NCBI GenBank assembly: GCA_043748015.1
Contig: JAYTOA010000135.1
Coordinates: 1 to 5,977, forward strand
Source of the DNA: JAIBBG01 sp043748015
GTDB taxonomy: Bacteria; Bacteroidota; Bacteroidia; Flavobacteriales_D; Sanyastnellaceae
Direction of reading: 5' to 3'
Length of the DNA: 5,977 nt
How positions within the stretch are numbered: the stretch's first letter is position 1; each line of letters begins with the position of its first letter. A program made the translations under genes and the position numbers. A model generated the notes under the pieces. It worked only from the letters and a program-made list of their open reading frames with translations, searched no databases and had not been told where the DNA came from. Below are positions 1 through 5,977 of the stretch, one piece after another.

Positions 1-168
1 TTCTAAGGTGCAAAATCATTTGCAATGTATATCCCCTAAGCATCACTCTTAACTTATACAAACAAATACAGGCCAATGCGATGTAACACGTTAATCCGAA
101 AATAAAATAGATCAAACAAAAATATTTCTTTGATCAATTACACGCATAAGATTAAGCTATATCACCAA
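1..168. other. AT-rich non-coding stretch downstream of the ABC permease gene
   Basis: I find no supported gene here. Plus-strand frames run open from the window edge for only 16 codons (to a stop near 51) and about 28 codons, with nothing recognisable in either. The minus strand holds only short fragments between stops. The stretch probably contains the 3' end of the ABC operon transcript and perhaps the upstream region of a gene beyond the window. The one visible structure is the inverted repeat at 110-135, listed separately. Confidence 0.5.
110..135 (-). terminator. AT-rich inverted repeat after the ABC permease gene, possible weak terminator or operator
   Basis: The arms GATCAAA (110-116) and TTTGATC (129-135) are perfect 7-bp complements. 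After one mismatch, three further A-T pairs close a 4-base loop. The repeat begins 33 bases past the permease stop, and in the direction of transcription it is followed by a T-rich run (TATTTTATTTT), which fits a weak factor-independent terminator. Against this, the stem is nearly all A-T and would be unstable. The minus strand of the loop side also reads TATTTTTG, a match to the Bacteroidota -7 element TAnnTTTG, so it could instead be an operator at a promoter for a gene beyond position 1. I see no TTG at the right distance upstream for a -33 element. Confidence 0.3.
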
Positions 169-1533
169 TTACGCTTTGTAGCGAATCCATTTCAGTAACT
201 CGCGGTACGATGGTTTTTTTCCATACATCAAAATGCCTACACGATAAATCCTTCCGGCAAGCCAGATGAAGAAAAAGAACGAAGCAATTAGGACTGCTAT
301 CGAGAGAAGTTTCAACCAGATGGAAACGCCAATTGCGGTTTTCACCATCATCACGATAGGTGATGTCAGCGGAACAATCGAGAATATAGTTCCAATACTT
401 CCCTCAGGATTATTCATCATCATCACAGATACGATATATGCAAAAATGAGTGGAATCGTGACCGGCAACATGAACTGCTGCGTGTCTGTTTCATTGTCGA
501 CAATAGCGCCAATAGCAGCAAACAGCGAAGCATAAAGCAAGTATCCACCAATGAAATAAATGATGAATGATATAATTACATCCATCCAAGGGACTTCAAA
601 AATGATTTCGAGCATTTCATTGCCAGCATCAATATCGCCGGCGTTCATAGCCGACATATTCGGTGCTTTGATCATACCACCATCAGCAGAAACACCCATG
701 TTCTCCAATTGAGTCTCGAGAAGTTTTTGTTGATAGCCCGCCAAGCCAACAGCCGAAATCGCAGATGTGAGAACCACCCAGATGATAAACTGGGTTAGTC
801 CCACAAGTCCAATGCCGATCACTTTTCCCATCATGAGTTGAAATGGTTTCACAGAAGAAATGATGACCTCAACAATGCGATTGGTCTTCTCTTCCATCAC
901 ACCTCGCATCACTTGCACACCGTAAAAGAAAATGAAGAAATAAATGATGAGAGCAAATCCAAAACCAATCATGGCTTTCTCAGAAGTATGATCCTTTTTA
1001 TCCCCTTCACTTGGTTTGATGACGTTGAATTCAACCGATTGTCTGATTGCCTTGTAAGTATCAATTGGAATATTGTTCTCTTTGGCACGATACAATTCAA
1101 GTGCATCTTCAAGGTCATTTTTTATCTTACTCTGCACAATAAGACTCGGAGCTTTCTCTGAAAACATTTCAACTTTACCATCTGTGTAAGAGATGGGAGA
1201 CAATTGCACAACCGCCGTATACTCTCCGCTTGCGAGCTCTTCTTTTGCATCAACCACTCCCCTTCTGAAATCAAAACTTATCTGGTCAGAGTTCTTGAAA
1301 CGCGGACGTGTAACGTGTTCTTTCTCGTAAAGTATAACTTCGTCCTGCACAAGATTTCCAAGTGAATCAGCTATGAGAATTTTATGGTGTGTTGTATCAG
1401 ATGTCGCCAGCATAACAGCACCGATGATGAGCATTCCGAAAAACACCGGACCAAAAATGGTCATTATCAAAAAGGATTTCTTTTTGACCTTGTTGAGATA
1501 TTCTCTCTTAATGATAAGCCAGATTTTATTCAT
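169..1533 (-). CDS. ABC-2 type transporter permease, NatB/YhaP-like
   Basis: This is the membrane subunit of an ABC exporter, 454 residues from the chosen ATG. The N-terminus is basic (KREYLNKVKKKSF) and leads into membrane helix 1 (about 21-42). A soluble extracytoplasmic domain follows (about 45-185). Further helices lie near 187-209, 236-263, 318-343, 354-373 and 406-430. Between helices 2 and 3 is the conserved cytoplasmic segment with GVMEEKTNRIVEVIISSVKP (211-230), typical of NatB-type ABC-2 permeases and probably the contact with the ATPase. The C-terminus reads GRIYRVGILMYGKKPSYREL, also characteristic of this family. I chose the ATG at 1533 because it starts MNKIWLIIKREY and overlaps the ATPase stop by 8 bp (ATGAATAA), which suggests translational coupling. 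An in-frame start at 1563 would add 10 unlikely residues. The loop between helices 3 and 4 is long and methionine-rich. The substrate is unknown: NatB proteins are linked to sodium export in Bacillus, but that should not be transferred here. Confidence 0.93.
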   Translation of the reverse strand: MNKIWLIIKREYLNKVKKKSFLIMTIFGPVFFGMLIIGAVMLATSDTTHHKILIADSLGNLVQDEVILYEKEHVTRPRFKNSDQISFDFRRGVVDAKEELASGEYTAVVQLSPISYTDGKVEMFSEKAPSLIVQSKIKNDLEDALELYRAKENNIPIDTYKAIRQSVEFNVIKPSEGDKKDHTSEKAMIGFGFALIIYFFIFFYGVQVMRGVMEEKTNRIVEVIISSVKPFQLMMGKVIGIGLVGLTQFIIWVVLTSAISAVGLAGYQQKLLETQLENMGVSADGGMIKAPNMSAMNAGDIDAGNEMLEIIFEVPWMDVIISFIIYFIGGYLLYASLFAAIGAIVDNETDTQQFMLPVTIPLIFAYIVSVMMMNNPEGSIGTIFSIVPLTSPIVMMVKTAIGVSIWLKLLSIAVLIASFFFFIWLAGRIYRVGILMYGKKPSYRELLKWIRYKA

Positions 1534-2455
1534 GGTCGGCGTTAAATTTTTGCACGGCTTCAATAAAAATCTGATCCATATCGGGAATCATTTCATTGAC
1601 CGAGATAATATTGATATGAGGAATGAGCGCGCCAAGAAGGTCATTCAACTTTCCTTCTTGTGGAATTTTTATTTCCGCTATTTGTATTTCGTCAACTTTT
1701 GAATTTGAAATCAATTCAAAATTTGCCCATAAACCAATTCCTAGATCCATTGAAGTACCATCGAATTTGACTTGAAAAGTATGTGTACGAAATTTATTTT
1801 TTATATCCTTAACGCTGCCATCAAGAATAACCTGAGAGCGATTGATGAGAGCAATGTTATCGCATAAAGTTTCGACACTGCCCATGTCGTGAGTAGATAG
1901 AATGATAGTGGTACCTTCGCTTTTCAACCTCAGCATTTCCTTACGAATCAACTCAGCATTGATGGGATCAAAACCACTGAATGGTTCATCAAGGATCAAC
2001 AATTTCGGATTGTGCAGAACAGTTGTAATGAATTGAATTTTCTGCGCCATTCCCTTTGAAAGATCTTCTACTTTTTTATCCCACCAGGTAAGTATTTCGA
2101 AGCGCTTGAACCATTCATTCAGTCTCAGCTTTGCTTCTTTAGCGGAAAGACCTTTCAGTTGAGCGAGATACATGCATTGCTCACCGACCTTCATTTTTCG
2201 GTAAAGTCCGCGTTCCTCAGGCAGGTATCCAATGTAATCGACATCAGTAGGTTTTAGTCTATTTCCATTGAACAATACCTCACCTTCATCCGGTCCGGTA
2301 ATCTGATTCATGATTCGGATGAGCGTTGTTTTACCGGCACCATTTGGGCCAAGTAATCCGAAAACACTTTGTTCGGGAACAGTGATAGAGACATCATTCA
2401 GTGCCTTGTGCTTGGCAAAAGACTTGTGAATGTGTCGGGCTTCGATGGTATTCAT
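1526..2455 (-). CDS. ABC transporter ATP-binding protein, NatA-like, with C-terminal DUF4162-type domain
   Basis: This is the cytoplasmic ATPase that should power the permease encoded just downstream; it has 309 residues from the chosen ATG. All core motifs are present: Walker A GPNGAGKT (36-43), ABC signature LSKGMAQK (132-139), Walker B LLILDEP (152-158), D-loop SGFDP (160-164) and switch histidine in STHD (His189). The Q-loop region reads YLPEERGLY (77-85), with Glu where many ABC ATPases have Gln; I believe this is usual in the NatA/YhaQ branch. The last 85 or so residues form an alpha/beta tail matching the DUF4162-type accessory domain of these ATPases. An in-frame GTG lies two codons upstream at 2461, but the ATG giving MNTIEARHIHKSF is the better start. 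No Shine-Dalgarno sequence is visible. The gene appears to be first in a two-gene operon and ends inside the permease start. Substrate and physiological role cannot be read from the sequence. Confidence 0.95.
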   Translation of the reverse strand: MNTIEARHIHKSFAKHKALNDVSITVPEQSVFGLLGPNGAGKTTLIRIMNQITGPDEGEVLFNGNRLKPTDVDYIGYLPEERGLYRKMKVGEQCMYLAQLKGLSAKEAKLRLNEWFKRFEILTWWDKKVEDLSKGMAQKIQFITTVLHNPKLLILDEPFSGFDPINAELIRKEMLRLKSEGTTIILSTHDMGSVETLCDNIALINRSQVILDGSVKDIKNKFRTHTFQVKFDGTSMDLGIGLWANFELISNSKVDEIQIAEIKIPQEGKLNDLLGALIPHINIISVNEMIPDMDQIFIEAVQKFNADHE

Positions 2456-2676
2456 ATACACTTGAAAAATTCGATGGCGAAGCTAAGAACAAGAATTGAG
2501 AACAGAGGTGAAATGTGACAAATGGCGAATGAACAAATTTGAACGCCTATTGAAGATCCGCTTAGTTAATGCGATTTGCGCAAGCATCTATCTTACCACT
2601 CAATAATTACACTTAGCCAAAAAGAAAAGTTACATGGAGTTCATGGCCTTTCTATCAATTCCCTTCTTGCTATAGA
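2456..2676. promoter_or_regulatory. Intergenic region between the barrel gene and the ABC operon; probable ABC operon promoter region
   Basis: This is the only sizeable gap between genes, and it precedes the ABC ATPase start, so a promoter is expected by position. No full Bacteroidota promoter (TTG, about 19-21 bases, TAnnTTTG) stands out. The nearest minus-strand candidate is TTG followed after 23 bases by TAACTTTT near 2625-2632, which has poor spacing and an imperfect -7. Small symmetric elements are present: TTGCGCAA (2576-2583), CAAATTTG (2534-2541), and GGCG/CGCC arms (2524-2527 and 2544-2547) around the latter. CATG/CATG (2633-2636 and 2642-2645) forms a 4-bp stem followed on the minus strand by a T-rich run. 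This might be a weak terminator for the barrel gene, but the stem is too short to call. Confidence 0.4.
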
Positions 2677-3447
2677 CTAAAAGAGTATTCCTATCGCAAC
2701 CTTCAAATCAAACCATTTGTAGGAGTTGTAGTTCACCAGTAAGTTGGCTCTCGCATACTCTTCGCGAGGGTATACATCAGGCTCACTTCGAAGATCCTTC
2801 ATAGCGGTGAGTGGAAAAGTGAGATGGAAATTCATGTCCCCTTGAAAAAAAATGGCATCAGACAACATGCGTTTTACTCCAAAGGCATATGAAAGTCTTT
2901 TAAACTGGAATGGCTTATTCACCACGATGATAGTATCTCTATTGCCGTTGCCGTATAGATATGTGCCCACAATGCTGGTTATCGGATCCTTGTATTGAAC
3001 TTTACAAGTACCAAACGTAAACTGACTATACAAACCGACGGGAGCAATAAAGTCCGAAATGTATTTCCTCACACCAATTTCCAGATATGTTTCCACGCCC
3101 GTTGATTTGAATAAATCCGGAAGAAATTGATCGTAATCATTCAATGTTAGCGCATTCATATAATAATCGTTTGACCTGAATGAGCCTTCCGCGAGTATTT
3201 CTAGTTTCCTGTTCACCACATACGATAAACCCAAATGATGTCCTTTGGTAATCGTAATGAATTTCTCGGAAGGCGATGACAAATCGCGCTTAGAAGCACT
3301 CGCGTATTCCTTTGTAGGAGTAAACTGGCTCACCATAGGAAAAAAGTCAAAGCCATAAGATGCAGAGATTCTTTTACCGAGATAACCTGGTTGGGCCATT
3401 CCCGATATTGAATACAACAGGAAAGCTGCGAATAGAAATGGTCTCAT
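2677..3447 (-). CDS. Secreted hypothetical protein, probable outer-membrane beta-barrel
   Basis: I do not recognise a named family for this 256-residue protein. It starts with a clear signal peptide, MRPFLFAAFLLYSISGMA, with likely cleavage before QPGYLG (after residue 18), so it should leave the cytoplasm. The mature part is rich in alternating hydrophobic and polar strands with aromatic residues at their ends, for example around 70-92, 118-130, 135-152, 185-196, 199-213 and 234-256. It ends in the strand FDLKVAIGILF with a terminal phenylalanine. That is the usual C-terminal signature of outer-membrane barrels recognised by the Bam machinery, so I infer a small barrel of perhaps 8-10 strands. 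There is one cysteine (148). Its ATG overlaps the stop of the M48 protease gene by 4 bp (ATGA), which points to coupled translation and a shared role. A periplasmic beta-sandwich protein is a less likely alternative. The reading frame is strong; the function is inferred only. Confidence 0.82.
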   Translation of the reverse strand: MRPFLFAAFLLYSISGMAQPGYLGKRISASYGFDFFPMVSQFTPTKEYASASKRDLSSPSEKFITITKGHHLGLSYVVNRKLEILAEGSFRSNDYYMNALTLNDYDQFLPDLFKSTGVETYLEIGVRKYISDFIAPVGLYSQFTFGTCKVQYKDPITSIVGTYLYGNGNRDTIIVVNKPFQFKRLSYAFGVKRMLSDAIFFQGDMNFHLTFPLTAMKDLRSEPDVYPREEYARANLLVNYNSYKWFDLKVAIGILF

Positions 3448-5792
3448 TTGGATTTTGTTTTTGCTTTAATCTGTGACATCGTATCATACATGAGTGAATT
3501 CACATATCCATTGTCGGCAGACCTCTTGATGTTTTTCTCGAGCACCCACTTGGTAGTTCCTGTTCTCATATTATACATTAGAAAGTAATAGAAAGTGTTT
3601 CGAAGAGGTGTGAAAGCGCGGACGATCACAAACGGAAGAATGGGGTATAGCAAAATTCCTAGCATGATTGCAGAGCCTGTTCCACCGCGCTTTTGTTTGG
3701 TAGTGAAGACACCTGTATAACAAAAGTAATCCGTTCCATATATGTCAGCCAACACTGAAGTCTGTTCAGTTTGAATCGGAATCATTTCAACACCAGAATC
3801 TTCATGAGAAAGTTTTTCACCAACCCAGTCATTCATCAAAGCCATGTGATTGTATCGATCAACATCATTTCCATTCATTGATTTTGGAAATAGGATTTCC
3901 GATTCGAGATTACTTTGATCAGCGCATTGAGTGATCTGGTGATTGAAGTCTATCAATTCTTTTTCAGAATCCATTAGTTGTAAACCCTTGCGCTCATCTA
4001 TAATAAAGAAGAAAGGATCTACCACAACGACTTTGTCAATTCCCAAGGCAAAGCCATGTCGCTTGTAATATCCACTATGATCGCGCACTTCATTATTCCA
4101 TTCTCTATCTTTGGCATCACTCGCCTTCTTCTCTTCAGACAATTTCGCTATTCGATCACTAAAAGCAAATCTGTCAATACCTGTGAACGCCATGTATTGA
4201 AACATGTTACTCCAGCGTTTTGAGGTATCAGCATCGGAATAAACAGAATCAGCAGGAGCAGTAGCCCTTACTACTTCCGCTTCCTTTCTAAGTCGCGCAT
4301 ATTTTGAATCACTGTCTTCACTATCATTCACGCTTCCTTGCTTTTGCGCCATTTTCAAATCAAACGCCGCCTCCAACGAGTCCAAGGCAATTTTTTTCTT
4401 ACTACTTTCTACTTTCAGCAATTGATTTCTGCAATGACTCAAACCGGATTCAAAATTCTCGAATGTGAGTTCATGCTTATCTATTCCCGTGTTCACCAGG
4501 TCGCTAAGCATAGAATTCAACATCACTGATTGATACTTTTCTTGGATTGACATCAAATAACGAATCGCAATTAGATTGATTTGTTTGTTGTTCAGTTTTG
4601 TGAAAATGTGATTGCATGTCTGAAGATTCTCATAAACTTTCTCACTGTTCAATAATACCTTATGACGTTGCCGATTGCTGCAATACATGGAAATTCCATA
4701 AAGTGATTTCGCCATTGACTCATCATAGTATTTACTTCCAGGGTTCAACGTTGAAAGTGCAAACGAATGATAGAAAGCCATCATGTATCTTCTTTCAATG
4801 AGATCGAGGTGAATCATTTCATTGCGGCAAATTCTGCGGATGTTTTCAAATTGCGTTTTTGGCATGAGATAGTTTTCGCCACTCAAAGTGCAGGCTGCAA
4901 TTTTCTCTTGTAGAATTTCCCTTCTTTTTCTAATATTGGGGTGCGAACTTTCTGAATCGTCGCTATCATCCGTTGTTAAAGGGATTTTTGTAGCTTCTGC
5001 GAGTAAAAGTTCCTTAGGGAATTTCATGGAATCTAATTCCAGGAAAGCAGGATTGAAAGGAACATCCAGAAACGGAGTAAATGAAAATTGTAAAACATCC
5101 ATCATGTTGGATGCTGCATTTTTGTTGTAGCCTGCTTTCGTGAATCTCATAAAACCAATTTCATCCGCTTGAAATTCTAAATCTTTCGAGAAAGTACTTA
5201 GCAATTTTATCCTTCCATCGTAGCCATTGTATCTATCGTTCCTTGTTTTATTGATGATCTTTTTCGTTTCGAGAAGCGAATTGATGCTATGCTCCTTTTC
5301 AAAATGCGCAATTTCATGCGCAAGCACGAAAGCGAGTTGTGCCTCGTTCTCGATTTGCGCTAACAATCCCACGGTAATGAATACGATACCCATATTGGTT
5401 GTGAAAGCATTTACCTCGGTACTTTTCACCACATAAAACCTAAGCGTTTGTTGCAACTCCGAATTGTCAACCAGTAATTTTCCTGCAACCGCATTCACGT
5501 ATTCGGTCACAGAATCGCCGAACAATACTTTGCCGCTGTTCAACAATTCGTCGATGACATAATTATTCCTAAGCAAAAAATCATTTACGCTTCGCTTGTC
5601 CTTGCTTGAGCGATCGCTCAATCTTTCCTTGGCTTGTGCTTTCTGCACTTTTGTAGCTGTCAGCGTGCGAAATTCCTCAGGAATTTCGCCTCGACATTGT
5701 AGGGGAACATATGAATCCTGTCTTTGGGCGTCAGTGTTGTGCGAAGCGAAGCCAATCAACGCGAGCGCAATGAACAATCTCAACATAGGCAT
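3444..5792 (-). CDS. Exported M48 family zinc metalloprotease with long C-terminal extension and a membrane segment
   Basis: This is a predicted zinc endopeptidase acting in the periplasm, 782 residues from the chosen ATG. The N-terminus MPMLRLFIALALIGFASHNTDA is a signal peptide, with likely cleavage after residue 22. The M48 peptidase domain spans roughly 75-300. HEIAH (159-163) supplies two zinc-binding histidines and the catalytic Glu160. The third ligand is probably Glu206 in EFQAD, with the conserved Asp210. SHPNIRKR (283-290) matches the SHP/THP motif near the end of M48 domains. All key residues are intact. About 480 residues follow that I do not recognise: a helical middle part, then a segment near 706-727 that looks membrane-spanning, then a short tail ending LMYDTMSQIKAK. 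Typical secreted M48 proteins such as BepA are under 500 residues and carry TPR repeats, which I do not see here. A TTG start at 5825 is possible in frame, but it places 11 residues before a good signal peptide; ATG at 5786 is a third option. The gene lies 36 bp after an upstream stop and overlaps the barrel gene by 4 bp. Confidence 0.9.
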   Translation of the reverse strand: MPMLRLFIALALIGFASHNTDAQRQDSYVPLQCRGEIPEEFRTLTATKVQKAQAKERLSDRSSKDKRSVNDFLLRNNYVIDELLNSGKVLFGDSVTEYVNAVAGKLLVDNSELQQTLRFYVVKSTEVNAFTTNMGIVFITVGLLAQIENEAQLAFVLAHEIAHFEKEHSINSLLETKKIINKTRNDRYNGYDGRIKLLSTFSKDLEFQADEIGFMRFTKAGYNKNAASNMMDVLQFSFTPFLDVPFNPAFLELDSMKFPKELLLAEATKIPLTTDDSDDSESSHPNIRKRREILQEKIAACTLSGENYLMPKTQFENIRRICRNEMIHLDLIERRYMMAFYHSFALSTLNPGSKYYDESMAKSLYGISMYCSNRQRHKVLLNSEKVYENLQTCNHIFTKLNNKQINLIAIRYLMSIQEKYQSVMLNSMLSDLVNTGIDKHELTFENFESGLSHCRNQLLKVESSKKKIALDSLEAAFDLKMAQKQGSVNDSEDSDSKYARLRKEAEVVRATAPADSVYSDADTSKRWSNMFQYMAFTGIDRFAFSDRIAKLSEEKKASDAKDREWNNEVRDHSGYYKRHGFALGIDKVVVVDPFFFIIDERKGLQLMDSEKELIDFNHQITQCADQSNLESEILFPKSMNGNDVDRYNHMALMNDWVGEKLSHEDSGVEMIPIQTEQTSVLADIYGTDYFCYTGVFTTKQKRGGTGSAIMLGILLYPILPFVIVRAFTPLRNTFYYFLMYNMRTGTTKWVLEKNIKRSADNGYVNSLMYDTMSQIKAKTKSK

Positions 5793-5828
5793 GAAAAAAA
5801 ATTTTCGCAATATAAGCCCGTCCAATGC

Positions 5829-5977
5829 CTACATCCGTGATAATTTCAAATGGGCTGCAACAGCATTCAATTTGCCGTAACTGAATTTGCCTTCGAGATG
5901 ACGATGGATCTCATTCATGGATTTTTCTACCTGACTTTTCAATGCTTCGGAGATTTCACTGATTTCTTCGTCGGCAA
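5829..5977 (-). CDS. C-terminal end of an unidentified protein, cut by the window edge
   Basis: Reading in from the right edge, one minus-strand frame stays open for 48 codons and ends in TAG at 5829-5831; the first whole codon is at 5975. The other two frames hit stops within 13 codons. The peptide has coding character: an acidic, helical start (ADEEISEISEALKSQVEKS), then a basic tail ending KLNAVAAHLKLSRM. This looks like an amphipathic helix followed by a short helical end, but I cannot assign a family. The stop lies 36 bp before the chosen ATG of the protease gene, so this gene probably belongs to the same transcription unit. No promoter is evident in the 36-bp gap. The fragment is too short to tell whether the protein is cytoplasmic or exported. 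Confidence 0.68.
   Translation of the reverse strand, partial: ADEEISEISEALKSQVEKSMNEIHRHLEGKFSYGKLNAVAAHLKLSRM

Noticed and set aside
3..86. Plus-strand open frame entering from the left edge, about 28 codons
   Set aside because: It is too short, contains no recognisable motif, and an open run of this length is expected by chance.
266..1702. Plus-strand open frames at 266-535, 838-1161 and 1373-1702
   Set aside because: They lie antisense inside the ABC permease and ATPase genes, have no recognisable motifs, and the minus-strand genes carry full family signatures.
2486..2504. Direct repeat AGAACA spaced 13 bp apart upstream of the ATPase start
   Set aside because: Six-base copies in AT-rich, low-complexity DNA are expected by chance.
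2619..2645. Possible intrinsic terminator after the barrel gene (CATG/CATG stem followed by a T-rich run on the minus strand)
   Set aside because: The stem is only 4 bp with a 5-base loop and the T run is interrupted, so it does not reach a supportable terminator.
5793..5830. Promoter for the protease gene (TATATTG on the minus strand near 5805-5812)
   Set aside because: It matches the -7 consensus imperfectly and has no -33 TTG at the right spacing; cotranscription with the upstream gene is simpler.
4338..5880. Plus-strand open frames at 4338-4529, 4616-4801, 4888-5130, 5227-5436 and 5596-5880
   Set aside because: All are short antisense shadows of the M48 protease gene, whose zinc-binding motifs confirm the minus-strand frame.

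Overview
The window looks like chromosomal DNA from a member of the Bacteroidota. The genes have no Shine-Dalgarno-like purine tracts before their starts and the leaders are AT-rich. The predicted envelope proteins have signal peptides and a beta-barrel-like C-terminus, and the ABC proteins resemble the NatA/NatB type common in this phylum. The genus cannot be named from the sequence. All supported genes lie on the minus strand, so the window reads from its right end (5977) to its left end (1).

Right-hand cluster (5977 to 2677): the last 48 codons of an unidentified gene enter from outside and stop at 5829. A gene for a large, exported zinc protease of family M48 follows 36 bp later (chosen ATG at 5792). 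It carries a C-terminal extension of roughly 480 residues with one membrane segment. The next gene overlaps the protease stop by 4 bp (ATGA) and encodes a 256-residue secreted protein that looks like a small outer-membrane beta-barrel. The spacing suggests one transcription unit. The protease and barrel are probably co-translated and may work together in the cell envelope.

A non-coding gap of about 220 bp (2456 to 2676) separates this cluster from a second one and probably holds its promoter. It contains short palindromes but no convincing promoter or terminator.

Left-hand cluster (2455 to 169): an ABC-type ATPase with all core motifs and a C-terminal accessory domain overlaps by 8 bp with its ABC-2 permease of the NatB/YhaP type. 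Together they should form an exporter whose substrate the sequence does not show. The first 168 bases are AT-rich, have no supported gene, and contain an inverted repeat just past the permease stop.

The window shows no RNA gene, mobile element, CRISPR array or phage signature. The ABC pair is ordinary. The least described part is the protease with its long extension and coupled barrel partner.
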